Positions 33,528-40,499 of a stretch of DNA of 54,123 nt are shown here, piece by piece; the first letter of the stretch is position 1; every line of letters begins with the position of its first letter. The notes beneath the pieces were generated by a model. That model did no database searches and had not been told where the DNA came from. It was given only the letters and a program-made list of their open reading frames with translations. Where the stretch lies: the NCBI GenBank assembly GCA_964353455.1, contig CAYGWP010000534.1:1-54123 (forward strand). Reading direction: 5' to 3'. The DNA is from CAYGWP01 sp964353455 (GTDB taxonomy: Bacteria; Planctomycetota; Phycisphaerae; FEN-1346). A program made the position numbers and the translations under genes.

Positions 33528-33619
33528 TGAAGCAACAGATGGGTGCCATGGAGGCCCAGTTGGACGCCATCAAGCGGCGGCTTGAAGAACTCCAAGGCAG
33601 CCAGACCAAGGAAGACTGA
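33281..33619 (+). CDS. DUF5320-like small Gly-rich protein, copy 1
   Basis: 112 residues, starting MPGGDGTGPMGMGPMSGRGA and continuing with an RGRGGRGRGLGRMFWAAG segment, then a coiled coil (ETLKQQMGAMEAQLDAIKRR). ATG 33281 follows GAAGGAG. Such proteins occur beside DIM-family and Mrp genes in anaerobes; the function is unknown. The first 247 bases are about 93% identical to the copy at 34499, after which the two diverge sharply at the coiled-coil part. Confidence 0.85.
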   Translation: MPGGDGTGPMGMGPMSGRGAGFCGGFGVPGSANPVMGRGRGGRGRGLGRMFWAAGVPVWARLGWGALSYAFGPPTPEVERETLKQQMGAMEAQLDAIKRRLEELQGSQTKED

Positions 33620-33761
33620 AAGCCGAACCCGCTGGGAAGTAAGGGCGAGAGAGAGGCGGCAGTGCGGGCCCTTGCACGGCCTCTCTCCACCCTCTATCCC
33701 CCGGCCGCCGCCAGAGGCAGTCACGCACAAGTGCGGTGCGGGGGCTGATGGCGGCAGGCGA

Positions 33762-33944
33762 GTGGGCCCTTGCGGCCGCGGCTTCGGCGGTCGAGGACGC
33801 GGACGGATGGGTGGGCCGTTCGGCGCTGGGCCGAGCGGGATGTGCGCGTATCCGAAGTGCGGGCATGGTGAACCGCACCGGCGCGGTGAGCCGTGCAACC
33901 GGAAGTCCTGCCCGGAGTGTGGGACGAAGCTGACCAGAGCGTGA
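33762..33944 (+). pseudogene. Small zinc-ribbon Gly-rich protein, 5' end damaged
   Basis: The frame from GTG 33762 encodes VGPCGRGFGGRGRGRMGG and a zinc ribbon (CAYPKCGHGEPHRRGEPC, SCPECGTKLTRA). The start seems broken: ATGGCGGCAGGCGA at 33748 is in another frame, as if a few bases of an MxxGDGTGP start had been lost. A GTG start giving a working 60-residue protein remains possible, since the ribbon is intact. The 5' part resembles the remnant at 34882. Confidence 0.5.
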
Positions 33945-33969
33945 AAACCTTATTACAGGGAGATTAGTC

Positions 33970-34152
33970 ATGCCAAGAAATGATGGAACTGGTCCGACCG
34001 GGCAAGGGTCCAGCACCGGCCGCAGGCGCGGTCCTTGCGGCGGTGGAAAGCGAAAGGGGCCATCGGCTGGAGCCAGCAAACGGCGAGGGCGAGGCCAAGG
34101 GCAAGGCGGGAAGGGACGCGGCTCGGGCCGTGGCCAAGCGGGCGGCCGTTAA
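33970..34152 (+). CDS. Small Gly/Arg-rich protein with GDGTGP-type start
   Basis: 60 residues, MPRNDGTGPTGQGSSTGRRR, followed by a Gly/Lys/Arg-rich tail without the aromatic or zinc-ribbon parts of its neighbours. ATG 33970 follows CAGGGAG. It looks like a stripped-down member of the same family. Confidence 0.7.
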   Translation: MPRNDGTGPTGQGSSTGRRRGPCGGGKRKGPSAGASKRRGRGQGQGGKGRGSGRGQAGGR

Positions 34153-34185
34153 ACAAGAATTACAAATAGAGAAAGGAGAATAGAA

Positions 34186-34512
34186 ATGCCCGGGTTTGGA
34201 TCCCCCTTTGCCGGGGTGGCACACGACAGAAAACTAACCGATGAAGAACTAATCCGTGCCATACGTTTCATGGTGGCTGCAGAGTACGAGGCGATTCAGT
34301 TGTACATGCAACTCGCCGAGTCAATAAACAACAAGCTCGCCATCGAAGTGCTCAAGGACATAGCGGACGAGGAACGCGTTCACGCTGGCGAGTTCATGAG
34401 ACTCCTCCGCGAGATTGCCCCTGACGAGCAAGAGCACTATGCCAAGGGTGTAGCGGAAGTTGAAGAGGAAATCGAAAAGCTGAAGAAAGGAGACAGCAAT
34501 GCCAGCGGGTGA
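34186..34512 (+). CDS. Ferritin-like (rubrerythrin-type) protein
   Basis: 108 residues with two long helices carrying metal-ligand motifs: AAEYEAIQLYMQLAESINNK (ExxxxxxxY) and LKDIADEERVHAGEFMRLLR (DEExxH). This is a half ferritin that would dimerise to make a di-iron site, as in encapsulated-ferritin-like proteins; no encapsulin gene is present. It may store or oxidise iron for the cluster-assembly proteins around it. Base composition is less GC-rich than the flanks, suggesting separate acquisition. The 3' end overlaps the next gene by 14 bases. Confidence 0.85.
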   Translation: MPGFGSPFAGVAHDRKLTDEELIRAIRFMVAAEYEAIQLYMQLAESINNKLAIEVLKDIADEERVHAGEFMRLLREIAPDEQEHYAKGVAEVEEEIEKLKKGDSNASG

Positions 34513-34745
34513 TGGAACGGGTCCGATGGGAATGGGACCGATGTCCGGTCGAGGCGCGGGGTTCTGCGGGGGCCTCGGTGTGCCGGGGTACGCCAATCCG
34601 GTGATGGGTCGCGGTCGCGGCGGCCGGGGGCGCGGCCTCGGCCGCATGTTCTGGGCGGCGGGGGTTCCGGGCTGGGCCCGCCTCGGATGGGGCGCGCTAT
34701 CGTACGTCTTCGGGCCGCCCACGCCGGAAGTCGAACGCGAGACGC
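34499..34745. repeat. About 247-bp direct repeat, copy 2
   Basis: Partner of 33281-33527, 1218 bases downstream. Confidence 0.85.
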
Positions 34746-34834
34746 CGTGTTCCCAGGCCGAGTACTTCGGCAACGCCCTTGAAGAAATCCGCAAGCGGAT
34801 CGAGGAACTTGAGTCTGAGGCAGAGAAGAAGTAG
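34499..34834 (+). CDS. DUF5320-like small Gly-rich protein, copy 2
   Basis: 111 residues, MPAGDGTGPMGMGPMSGRGA, near-identical to the copy at 33281 up to VERET, then a different acidic coiled coil (YFGNALEEIRKRIEELESEA). It starts inside the ferritin-like gene, whose terminal codons supply the AAAGGAG leader. The conserved start and free coiled coil suggest a fixed functional head with exchangeable partner-binding tails. Confidence 0.85.
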   Translation: MPAGDGTGPMGMGPMSGRGAGFCGGLGVPGYANPVMGRGRGGRGRGLGRMFWAAGVPGWARLGWGALSYVFGPPTPEVERETPCSQAEYFGNALEEIRKRIEELESEAEKK

Positions 34835-34881
34835 GCATACCGCAGAAGGGTGCTGGGTGAGGGCGCGCAGGTAACGGGGGC

Positions 34882-34914
34882 GGATGGCGGCACGCGCGGG
34901 CCCTTGCGGCCGCG
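34882..34914 (+). pseudogene. Remnant of another small Gly-rich gene
   Basis: GATGGCGGCACGCGCGGG and the following CCCTTGCGGCCGCG match 33746-33780 (with a 2-base length difference), but a TAG soon follows in its frame. It appears to be what is left of a further array copy, just ahead of the intact gene at 34971. Confidence 0.5.
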
Positions 34915-34970
34915 TCCGCCCTCTAGCCCGCGCCATCGCAGCCACGGACCAGGTATGGAGAGGTGATGTC

Positions 34971-35225
34971 ATGCCACGAGGCGATGGAACAGGACCGTTC
35001 CGACAAGGCCCCGGTTTGGGCCGAGGCGGCGGCGCAGGCGGCAGAGGCCGCGGCCTGGGCGCCGGCGGGCCGGGGCGCGGACGCCTACGGGGTCCTTTGG
35101 CCGCCGGGCCGGGCGGCACGTGCGTGTGCCCTCAGTGCGGCACGACGGTTCGCCACGAGCGGGGCGTGCCGTGTGCCCAGATGAAGTGCCCGAAGTGCGG
35201 CGCGGCCATGACGCGCCAGGCGTGA
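34971..35225 (+). CDS. Small Gly-rich protein with zinc ribbon
   Basis: ATG 34971, after TGGAGAGG, gives 84 residues: MPRGDGTGPFRQGPGLGRGG, a Gly/Arg-rich middle, and a zinc ribbon of two Cys pairs (CVCPQCGTTV and KCPKCGAAMTRQA) with an extra Cys in GVPCAQ. Family function is unknown. It is the intact paralogue against which the TGA-containing gene at 35573 can be read codon for codon. Confidence 0.8.
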   Translation: MPRGDGTGPFRQGPGLGRGGGAGGRGRGLGAGGPGRGRLRGPLAAGPGGTCVCPQCGTTVRHERGVPCAQMKCPKCGAAMTRQA

Positions 35226-35344
35226 TGCGGCAGCCCTGGGCGTCCCAGGTCGCCGGGTAACAGAACAAAGTAGCCTTTCATGTCGATATGGTACTCTATT
35301 CTGGCGCCGAATAAGCGCGAGAGTCGAAGTTAGGAGAACAAGAC

Positions 35345-35548
35345 ATGAAACGCACAATGGTTCTGACCCTGCTGTTGCTCATGGCGAACCTGCTGCTGTT
35401 CAGTGCAGGGTGTGCGGCTCCCCAGCAGAGGCCGACAGACGCACAGCCGGAGATCAGGCAGCCGGAGTGGCGTCCTGCCTGGGTAAGAGACGGGCGATGG
35501 GATCCGCATTGGGTAAAGAACGAGCCGTATCGCCCGTGGCCCCTATAG
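35345..35548 (+). CDS. Small lipoprotein (67 aa)
   Basis: ATG 35345 after GTTAGGAG. A lipobox follows the signal (LLLMANLLLFSAGC), then a short, Trp/Pro/Arg-rich mature part (EWRPAWVRDGRWDPHWVKNE). Family not recognised. A weak -24/-12-like sequence lies upstream (TGGCGC at 35302, GC at 35315), so independent sigma-54 transcription is possible but unproven. Confidence 0.7.
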   Translation: MKRTMVLTLLLLMANLLLFSAGCAAPQQRPTDAQPEIRQPEWRPAWVRDGRWDPHWVKNEPYRPWPL

Positions 35549-35572
35549 TTGATGTGGGGACGCGAACATCCT

Positions 35573-35755
35573 ATGCCGGGACTCGACGGGTACAACCTCG
35601 GGCATGGGGCGCGTCCGGCGCGAGACGGCGTTCCGCGTTGCCGCGGCCAGTGCGTGTGCCCGCTGTGAGGGACAACCGCCCCCCGTGAGCGCGGTGTGCC
35701 CTGCGCGCAGCAGAAGTGTCCGCAATGCGGGGCGCGCTTGACCAGGCAGGCCTAG
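35573..35755 (+). CDS. Small zinc-ribbon protein with in-frame TGA: selenoprotein candidate or broken copy
   Basis: ATG 35573 opens MPGLDGYNLGHGARPARDGV and the frame runs to TAG 35753-35755 with a single TGA at 35666-35668 (codon 32). The sequence around it is CVCPL-TGA-GTT, where the paralogue at 34971 has CVCPQCGTT, so TGA replaces the second ribbon Cys. Downstream codons still encode RERGVPCAQQKCPQCGA, mostly by synonymous differences from the paralogue. A short stem (ACCGC 35675-35679 with GCGGT 35691-35695) with a GU in its loop begins six bases after TGA. selD is in the window. The ribosome binding site is weak (GGGGA, 12 bases away). Confidence 0.45.
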
Positions 35756-35911
35756 CGGCCGGTTAAGGCGGACATCGGGCGCCGCGGTTCAGGCGTAGCG
35801 TGACGCGATGAGGAGGCGGCCCGATCAACCAGCCGCACGGGCGTCCACAAGACATAGCCGTTGGCACACCGCCAGCGGGGAACCCAGTGTGCGTGGAGAG
35901 GAGACGCGACG

Positions 35912-36268
35912 ATGGCCAGATCAGCGAAAGAAGTTCTCGCGGAGTTTCAGGCCAACCTGCCCAAGATGCAGAAGGCCATCCCCCAGGTGACGGACGACTT
36001 CGTCAAGAGGCTGATGCCCGATGTGTTGAATGACGGCGTGCTGACGACGAAGCAGAAGGAACTGATCGCGCTCGGGATAGCCGTCTGCGCGACCTGCGAC
36101 TATTGCATCGCCATCCACGTCAAGAAGTGCTTCGACGCAGGTGCCACGAAGGCAGAGATCGCGGAGGCCTGCGGCGTGGCCATCCTGATGGGCGGCGGCC
36201 CGGCGCTGACTTACTCCGCCTTCGTCTTCCAGGCCATCGAGGAGATGGCCCCAGGGACGGCCGTTTAA
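35912..36268 (+). CDS. Carboxymuconolactone decarboxylase/AhpD-like protein
   Basis: ATG 35912, after GGAGAGGAGACG, gives 118 residues. The AhpD-like core has the redox pair and His in CATCDYCIAIHVKKC (CxxC...H), preceded by KQKELIALGIAV and followed by AEIAEACGVAILMGGGPAL. It is likely a small thiol peroxidase or disulfide reductase working with thioredoxin-like partners. It sits between the small-protein array and a methyltransferase gene. Confidence 0.88.
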   Translation: MARSAKEVLAEFQANLPKMQKAIPQVTDDFVKRLMPDVLNDGVLTTKQKELIALGIAVCATCDYCIAIHVKKCFDAGATKAEIAEACGVAILMGGGPALTYSAFVFQAIEEMAPGTAV

Positions 36269-36372
36269 CATCCGGCGGCAAGACGCTCGAATCGTAGGCC
36301 GGCCCCGTTCCGGTCGCGCCGCGTGCCAGAGTCGGCGCGGGTGCTGAGCCTTGACAGTGGCGGAGTGGCGGG

Positions 36373-36918
36373 ATGACCAAGCCCCAGGGACGGGTGGCAT
36401 TTGCATTCATGGTTCTCGTGTTCCGCGTCCGGGACCGCGTATGGCCGCCGGCCGAGGTGCTCCGTCAGGTGGGCGTCCTGCCAGGGCACACGGTTCTGGA
36501 CTTCGGCTGCGGCCCGGGGGGCTACTCGCTCGCGGCGGCGCGGCTGGTCGGCCCGGCCGGCAAGGTCTATGCCCTGGACTTCAATCCGCTTGCGGCCAGG
36601 GCGGTCGAGAGGGCCGCCGGGAAGGAGCGCCTTGGAAATATCACGGCGGTCCTTGCCGACAGCGCGGCAGACGTTCCGAACGGGAGCGTGGATGTCGCGG
36701 TCCTGCACGATGTGCTCCACCTGCTGGCCGATCCGGCGGGCGTCATCGCCAGCCTTCGCCGCGCTCTCAAGCGGGAAGGCCGGCTCTGGGTGGGTGATCA
36801 CCACATGAAGGGCGCGGCGATTGTCTCCGCTGTGACCGCTGGGGGGTTCTTCCGGCCATCACGAGACGGCCGGCGGTGCCAACGGATGTACGGCTTCGAG
36901 CCGACGAACCGGGAGTGA
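36373..36918 (+). CDS. Class I SAM-dependent methyltransferase, short form
   Basis: 181 residues. SAM site VLDFGCGPGGYSLAAARLVG, acidic loop ALDFNPLAARAV, motif IV DVAVLHDVLHLLADP and LKREGRLWVGDHH. A 25-residue hydrophobic N-terminus (VAFAFMVLVFRVRDRVWPP) may touch the membrane. It ends four bases before the MinD-ferredoxin gene, so it is probably co-translated. The substrate is unknown; similar enzymes accompany MinD-ferredoxin genes in anaerobes. Confidence 0.85.
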   Translation: MTKPQGRVAFAFMVLVFRVRDRVWPPAEVLRQVGVLPGHTVLDFGCGPGGYSLAAARLVGPAGKVYALDFNPLAARAVERAAGKERLGNITAVLADSAADVPNGSVDVAVLHDVLHLLADPAGVIASLRRALKREGRLWVGDHHMKGAAIVSAVTAGGFFRPSRDGRRCQRMYGFEPTNRE

Positions 36919-36922
36919 GCCG

Positions 36923-38788
36923 ATGATACTCGCCGTGGCGAGCGGAAAAGGCGGGACAGGCAAGACGTTCATCGCCACCAATCTGGCGGCGGCCATGGGC
37001 GCCGCTTACGTGGACTGCGACGTGGAGGGCGCCAACGGCCACATCTTCTTCAGACCCGAGATTGCCGTGCGCCGGCCGGCCGCCATCGACGTGCCGCAGG
37101 CCTCCGACGCCTGCACTGGTTGCGGGGCTTGTGCCATGGTCTGCCGGTTCGGCGCCTTGGCGGCCCTGAAGTCGGGCGTCCTGGTTTTCAACGAACTGTG
37201 TCACTCGTGCGGGGCGTGCTTGGAGGCATGCCCGTCGCACGCCCTCCGGTGGACGAAGCACGTGCTGGGGCACGTGCGGCTCGGACGTTGCCGCGCGGGG
37301 CGCGGCCAGTGGCTGCCCTTTGCCGACGGCGAGTTGGCGGTCGGGCAGATCCGCGCCTCGGCCGTCATCCGGCAGGTCAAGCAAGCCGTCGGTGCGGTCG
37401 CGCGCACGATCATCGACTGCCCGCCGGGGGCCTCGTGCGCAGTGGCCGAGGCCGTCCGCGGGGCCGACCTGTGCCTCTTGGTGACGGAACCGACGCCGCT
37501 CGGCCTCTCGGACCTCGGCAAGGCCCTCGCACTGGCTCGCCATCTGGGGGTGCCCTGCGGCGTGGTCCTGAACCGCGGCGGCCTGACCGGGGTGGACGTG
37601 GGGGCGTTTTGCCGCGAGCACGAGGTGCCGCTGGTTGCGACCTTCCCCTATGACCAGGGCGTGGCGCGCCTCTACGCCGAAGGCCGCCTCGTCGTCGAGG
37701 AATTGGCCGGCTGGCGCCGGCAGTTTGAAACGCTGGCCGCGGAGGTCCTTGCAATGGCGTCGTGCCCCCCGGCACACCGGGCCGAGGCATCGGCCGTGGC
37801 CAGAACACTCGCCGGGGCTGAGGAGCCATCTGCCGCCGGCCCGTCGCGGCCGCGGGAAGATGCGTTTCAGGTGGTGATCCTGAGCGGCAAAGGCGGAACA
37901 GGAAAGACCTGCCTGGCCTCATCCCTGGCTGTGATGGGAGGGAGCGTGGTGGCTGCCGACGCCGACGTCGATGCGGCCAACCTGCACCTGGTGCTGAAGG
38001 TCAATGGCGAGCGGCAGGTGCCCTTCAGCGGCGGGCACGTGGCGGCGATAGACCCCGCCAGATGCCGGGGCTGCGGCGTCTGCGCCAACGAGTGCCGCTT
38101 CGAGGCCATCGCACTCGGGGAGCACGCCATTGTCGATCCCTTGAAGTGCGAGGGGTGCGGCCTGTGCGCCCTGGTGTGCCCCTTGGCAGACACCGACGAG
38201 CAGCCCGTCCGGCTCCTCCCCCGTCTCTCTGGCTATGCTTATGTGGGGGACCTGCCCAACGGCGCGCTGGCGCGCGGCGAGTTACTGCCCGGGGGCGAGG
38301 CTTCCGGCAAACTCGTGACGCTCGTCCGGCGGATGGCCGACGCGCGGGCGGCCGACACCAGCCACTTACGGATGATCATCGACGCGTCGCCCGGCATGGG
38401 GTGTCCCGTCAACGCCAGTCTGACCGGCTGCGACTGGGCCATTGCCGTCACCGAGCCGACGCAGAGCGGCCTGCACGACCTGCGCCGGGCTCTGGACCTG
38501 GCGGCGTGGTTCAAGGTCCCCGCCGCCGTCGTCATCAACAAGGCCGACCTGTGCCCGGAAGTGGCGGCCGAGATTCGGGCCGCATGCGGGGAGCGGGGTG
38601 TCGAGATCATCGGCGAGATTCCTTTCGACCGGCACGTGCCCGAAGACCTGGCGTTGGGCCGGGCTCCGGTTCTTGGGAGCGGAGGCGCCGCCACGGCGTT
38701 GCGCGAGGTATGTCGTGTCATTTGGAGTCGCCTGGCAGTGTCCAAGGATCAGAGGAGAGCGAACCGTGAAAGTATGCCTACCCGCTGA
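36923..38788 (+). CDS. Double MinD-type ATPase with ferredoxin inserts (fused ORP-complex ATPases)
   Basis: 621 residues made of two like halves. Half 1 (about 1-290): deviant Walker A SGKGGTGKT, then two [4Fe-4S] motifs (CTGCGACAMVC and CHSCGACLEACP). Half 2 (about 312-610): SGKGGTGKTCLASS, then CRGCGVCANEC and CEGCGLCALVCP. Each half ends with a P-loop ATPase core (IIDCPPGASC; IIDASPGMGCP). In Desulfovibrio ORP loci and many anaerobes these are two separate adjacent genes; here they are one chain. The role is probably ATP-driven transfer or assembly of Fe-S or Mo-Cu-S clusters. The 3' end overlaps the next gene by 23 bases. Confidence 0.9.
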   Translation: MILAVASGKGGTGKTFIATNLAAAMGAAYVDCDVEGANGHIFFRPEIAVRRPAAIDVPQASDACTGCGACAMVCRFGALAALKSGVLVFNELCHSCGACLEACPSHALRWTKHVLGHVRLGRCRAGRGQWLPFADGELAVGQIRASAVIRQVKQAVGAVARTIIDCPPGASCAVAEAVRGADLCLLVTEPTPLGLSDLGKALALARHLGVPCGVVLNRGGLTGVDVGAFCREHEVPLVATFPYDQGVARLYAEGRLVVEELAGWRRQFETLAAEVLAMASCPPAHRAEASAVARTLAGAEEPSAAGPSRPREDAFQVVILSGKGGTGKTCLASSLAVMGGSVVAADADVDAANLHLVLKVNGERQVPFSGGHVAAIDPARCRGCGVCANECRFEAIALGEHAIVDPLKCEGCGLCALVCPLADTDEQPVRLLPRLSGYAYVGDLPNGALARGELLPGGEASGKLVTLVRRMADARAADTSHLRMIIDASPGMGCPVNASLTGCDWAIAVTEPTQSGLHDLRRALDLAAWFKVPAAVVINKADLCPEVAAEIRAACGERGVEIIGEIPFDRHVPEDLALGRAPVLGSGGAATALREVCRVIWSRLAVSKDQRRANRESMPTR

Positions 38789-39128
38789 AGCCCCGCGCCT
38801 CGACGCGCGGGTGGACGAGCGCCTGGGCCGCGCGGCCTGTTTCGTGCTGGTCGATAGCGAGACCGACGCTGTGCTCATCAGCATCCCCAATGTGCAAAAC
38901 AAGCAGGCCGCGCAGGGGGCCGGCATCCAGGCCGGGCAGGCCATCGCCTCCCTGGAACCGGACGCCGTCCTCTGCGCCAACTGCGGGCCGAAGGCGTTCC
39001 GCGTTCTCCAGGCGGCGGGCATCAAGGTCTTCCTCGGCGCGGCAGGCACGGTGGGCGAGGCCGTCCGCGCGCTTCGGGAAGGCCGGCTTCAGGAGGCCAC
39101 GGACGCCAACGTCGAAGGGCATTGGTGA
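38766..39128 (+). CDS. DIM/NifX-family protein, orange-protein (ORP)-like
   Basis: GTG 38766, after GAGGAGAGCG, gives 120 residues beginning VKVCLPAEAPRLDARVDERL. The DIM fold is clear: ACFVLVDSETDAVLISIPN, AGQAIASLEPDAVLCANCGP, AAGIKVFLGAAGTVGEAVRA. Its length and its place between the MinD-ferredoxin ATPase and Mrp genes match ORP, which carries a Mo-Cu-S cluster in Desulfovibrio gigas. The CANCG pair is a candidate ligand. Cluster type is not visible from sequence. Confidence 0.88.
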   Translation: MKVCLPAEAPRLDARVDERLGRAACFVLVDSETDAVLISIPNVQNKQAAQGAGIQAGQAIASLEPDAVLCANCGPKAFRVLQAAGIKVFLGAAGTVGEAVRALREGRLQEATDANVEGHW

Positions 39129-39159
39129 CAGGGCAAAGCAACCACGACATGGAGAAATG

Positions 39160-40383
39160 ATGGAACCGAAACAACACAGTCACTGCGGGGGAACGTGCGA
39201 TGCCGACCCGCGCAAGGAAACCGAGCGCCGCCGCGATGAGAACCTGCGGCACATCCGCCGCGTCGTCGCCGTCATGAGCGGCAAGGGCGGCGTCGGCAAG
39301 AGCACCATTGCCGCGTCGCTGGCCCTGAGCCTGGCGCGCCTGGGTCACAAGACCGGCCTGCTGGACGTGGACTTCCACGGCCCTAGCGTGCCGACGCTCC
39401 TGGGCATCCGCGAAGTGCGCGCCGCTTCCGACGGAGGACAACTCCAGCCCGTCCGCTTGGGCTGCAACCTGGGCGTCATGAGCCTGGGGCTCCTCCTGGC
39501 CGAGGGTGACCAGGCCGTCATCTGGCGCGGGCCGATGAAGATCGGCGTCATCGACCAACTACTGGGCGAGGTGGCCTGGGGCGACCTGGACTTCCTTGTC
39601 CTCGACTGCCCGCCCGGCACGGGCGACGAACCGCTCACGATCGGCCAGGTCGTGCCGGCGGCGGAGGTGGTCATGGTCGGCACACCCCAGGAGGTGGCGA
39701 TGGCCGACGTCCGGAAGGCCGTCTCGTTCTGCGAGCAACTCGGCCTGGCGGTCCTCGGCCTCGTGGAGACGATGGGGATGATGCGGTGCCCGACGTGCGG
39801 GGCCCAGGTGCCGCTCTTCCGCCGCGCCAAGGACGCGAGGCCGCCCGAGGTCCGGCTGCTGGCCGAAATCCCGTTCGACGCGGCTCTCCAGGCAGCCTGC
39901 GATCAGGGGCGCCTGGAAGCGTTCCTTGACGAGCAAAGCCCCACCGCCGAAGCCCTGATGGCCCTGGCCCGCGAGGTGGCCGGTCAGGCCCCCGCAACGG
40001 CACCACAAGCAACGGTCTCAGAAAACCCTATCCAAGGAGGTAACGGTAACATGCGCTACGCGATTCCCACAGAAGACGGCCGGTTGACCGCGCACTTCGG
40101 ACACGCCGGTGTGTTCACATTGATTGATGTTGAGAATGGCCAGGTCTGCCGCACGCAGGCGGTGAACCCGCCGCCTCACGAGCCGGGCGTGCTGCCCCGG
40201 TGGCTGAAGGAGCAGGGCGTCAACGTGATTATCGCCGGCGGCATGGGCCAGCGGGCACAGGCCCTGTTTGCCGAAAACGGGATTCAGGTCGTCGTCGGCG
40301 CCGAGGCCGCCCCGGTCGAGGACCTCGTGCGGCAGCACCTGGCCGGCGCTCTGAAGACCGGCGAGAATGTCTGTGACCATTGA
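39160..40383 (+). CDS. Mrp/NBP35 ATPase fused to a DIM domain (MrpORP-like)
   Basis: 407 residues from ATG 39160 (ATG 39157 is also in frame; GGAG is better spaced for 39160). Residues 1-280 are an Mrp/NBP35 ATPase: SGKGGVGKS, DVDFHGPSVPTLLG, LDCPPGTGDEPLT, and the cluster-binding MMRCPTCGAQVP. An N-terminal HSHCGGTCDAD gives further Cys ligands. After a linker, residues 298-407 form a DIM domain (MRYAIPTEDGRLTAHFGHAG). Fusions of this kind (MrpORP) are known in Desulfovibrio and bind Fe-S and Mo-Cu-S clusters. An internal start for the DIM domain is described at 40034. Confidence 0.92.
   Translation: MEPKQHSHCGGTCDADPRKETERRRDENLRHIRRVVAVMSGKGGVGKSTIAASLALSLARLGHKTGLLDVDFHGPSVPTLLGIREVRAASDGGQLQPVRLGCNLGVMSLGLLLAEGDQAVIWRGPMKIGVIDQLLGEVAWGDLDFLVLDCPPGTGDEPLTIGQVVPAAEVVMVGTPQEVAMADVRKAVSFCEQLGLAVLGLVETMGMMRCPTCGAQVPLFRRAKDARPPEVRLLAEIPFDAALQAACDQGRLEAFLDEQSPTAEALMALAREVAGQAPATAPQATVSENPIQGGNGNMRYAIPTEDGRLTAHFGHAGVFTLIDVENGQVCRTQAVNPPPHEPGVLPRWLKEQGVNVIIAGGMGQRAQALFAENGIQVVVGAEAAPVEDLVRQHLAGALKTGENVCDH
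40034..40053 (+). promoter_or_regulatory. Strong internal ribosome binding site before the DIM domain
   Basis: AAGGAGG (40034-40040) lies ten bases before an in-frame ATG (40051) inside the mrp-DIM gene, in the linker between the two domains. It could direct a free DIM protein of 110 residues, as well as being the scar of a former gene boundary. Confidence 0.6.
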
Positions 40384-40499
40384 GGCTGCGGGCAGCGACC
40401 ACCACGGTGCGTAGGCCATCGCCTGCCTGTTCACACATCGAGTAACGGCGGCGAAGCGGCGAAGAAAAGCGGCCGCTGCTCGGGGGCAAGGAGCCGGTC

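Noticed and set aside
34186..34512. Encapsulin cargo system
   Set aside because: The ferritin-like protein has no recognisable encapsulin-targeting tail and no shell gene is in the window.
35302..35316. Second sigma-54 promoter before the small lipoprotein (TGGCGC, then GC with correct spacing)
   Set aside because: The -12 part reads AAGC instead of TTGC and the -24 has a mismatch; too weak to call.
35862..35875. Sigma-54 promoter before the AhpD-like gene (TGGCAC, GC ten bases later)
   Set aside because: The -24 is perfect but the -12 is CAGC, lacking the conserved T; it could be chance.
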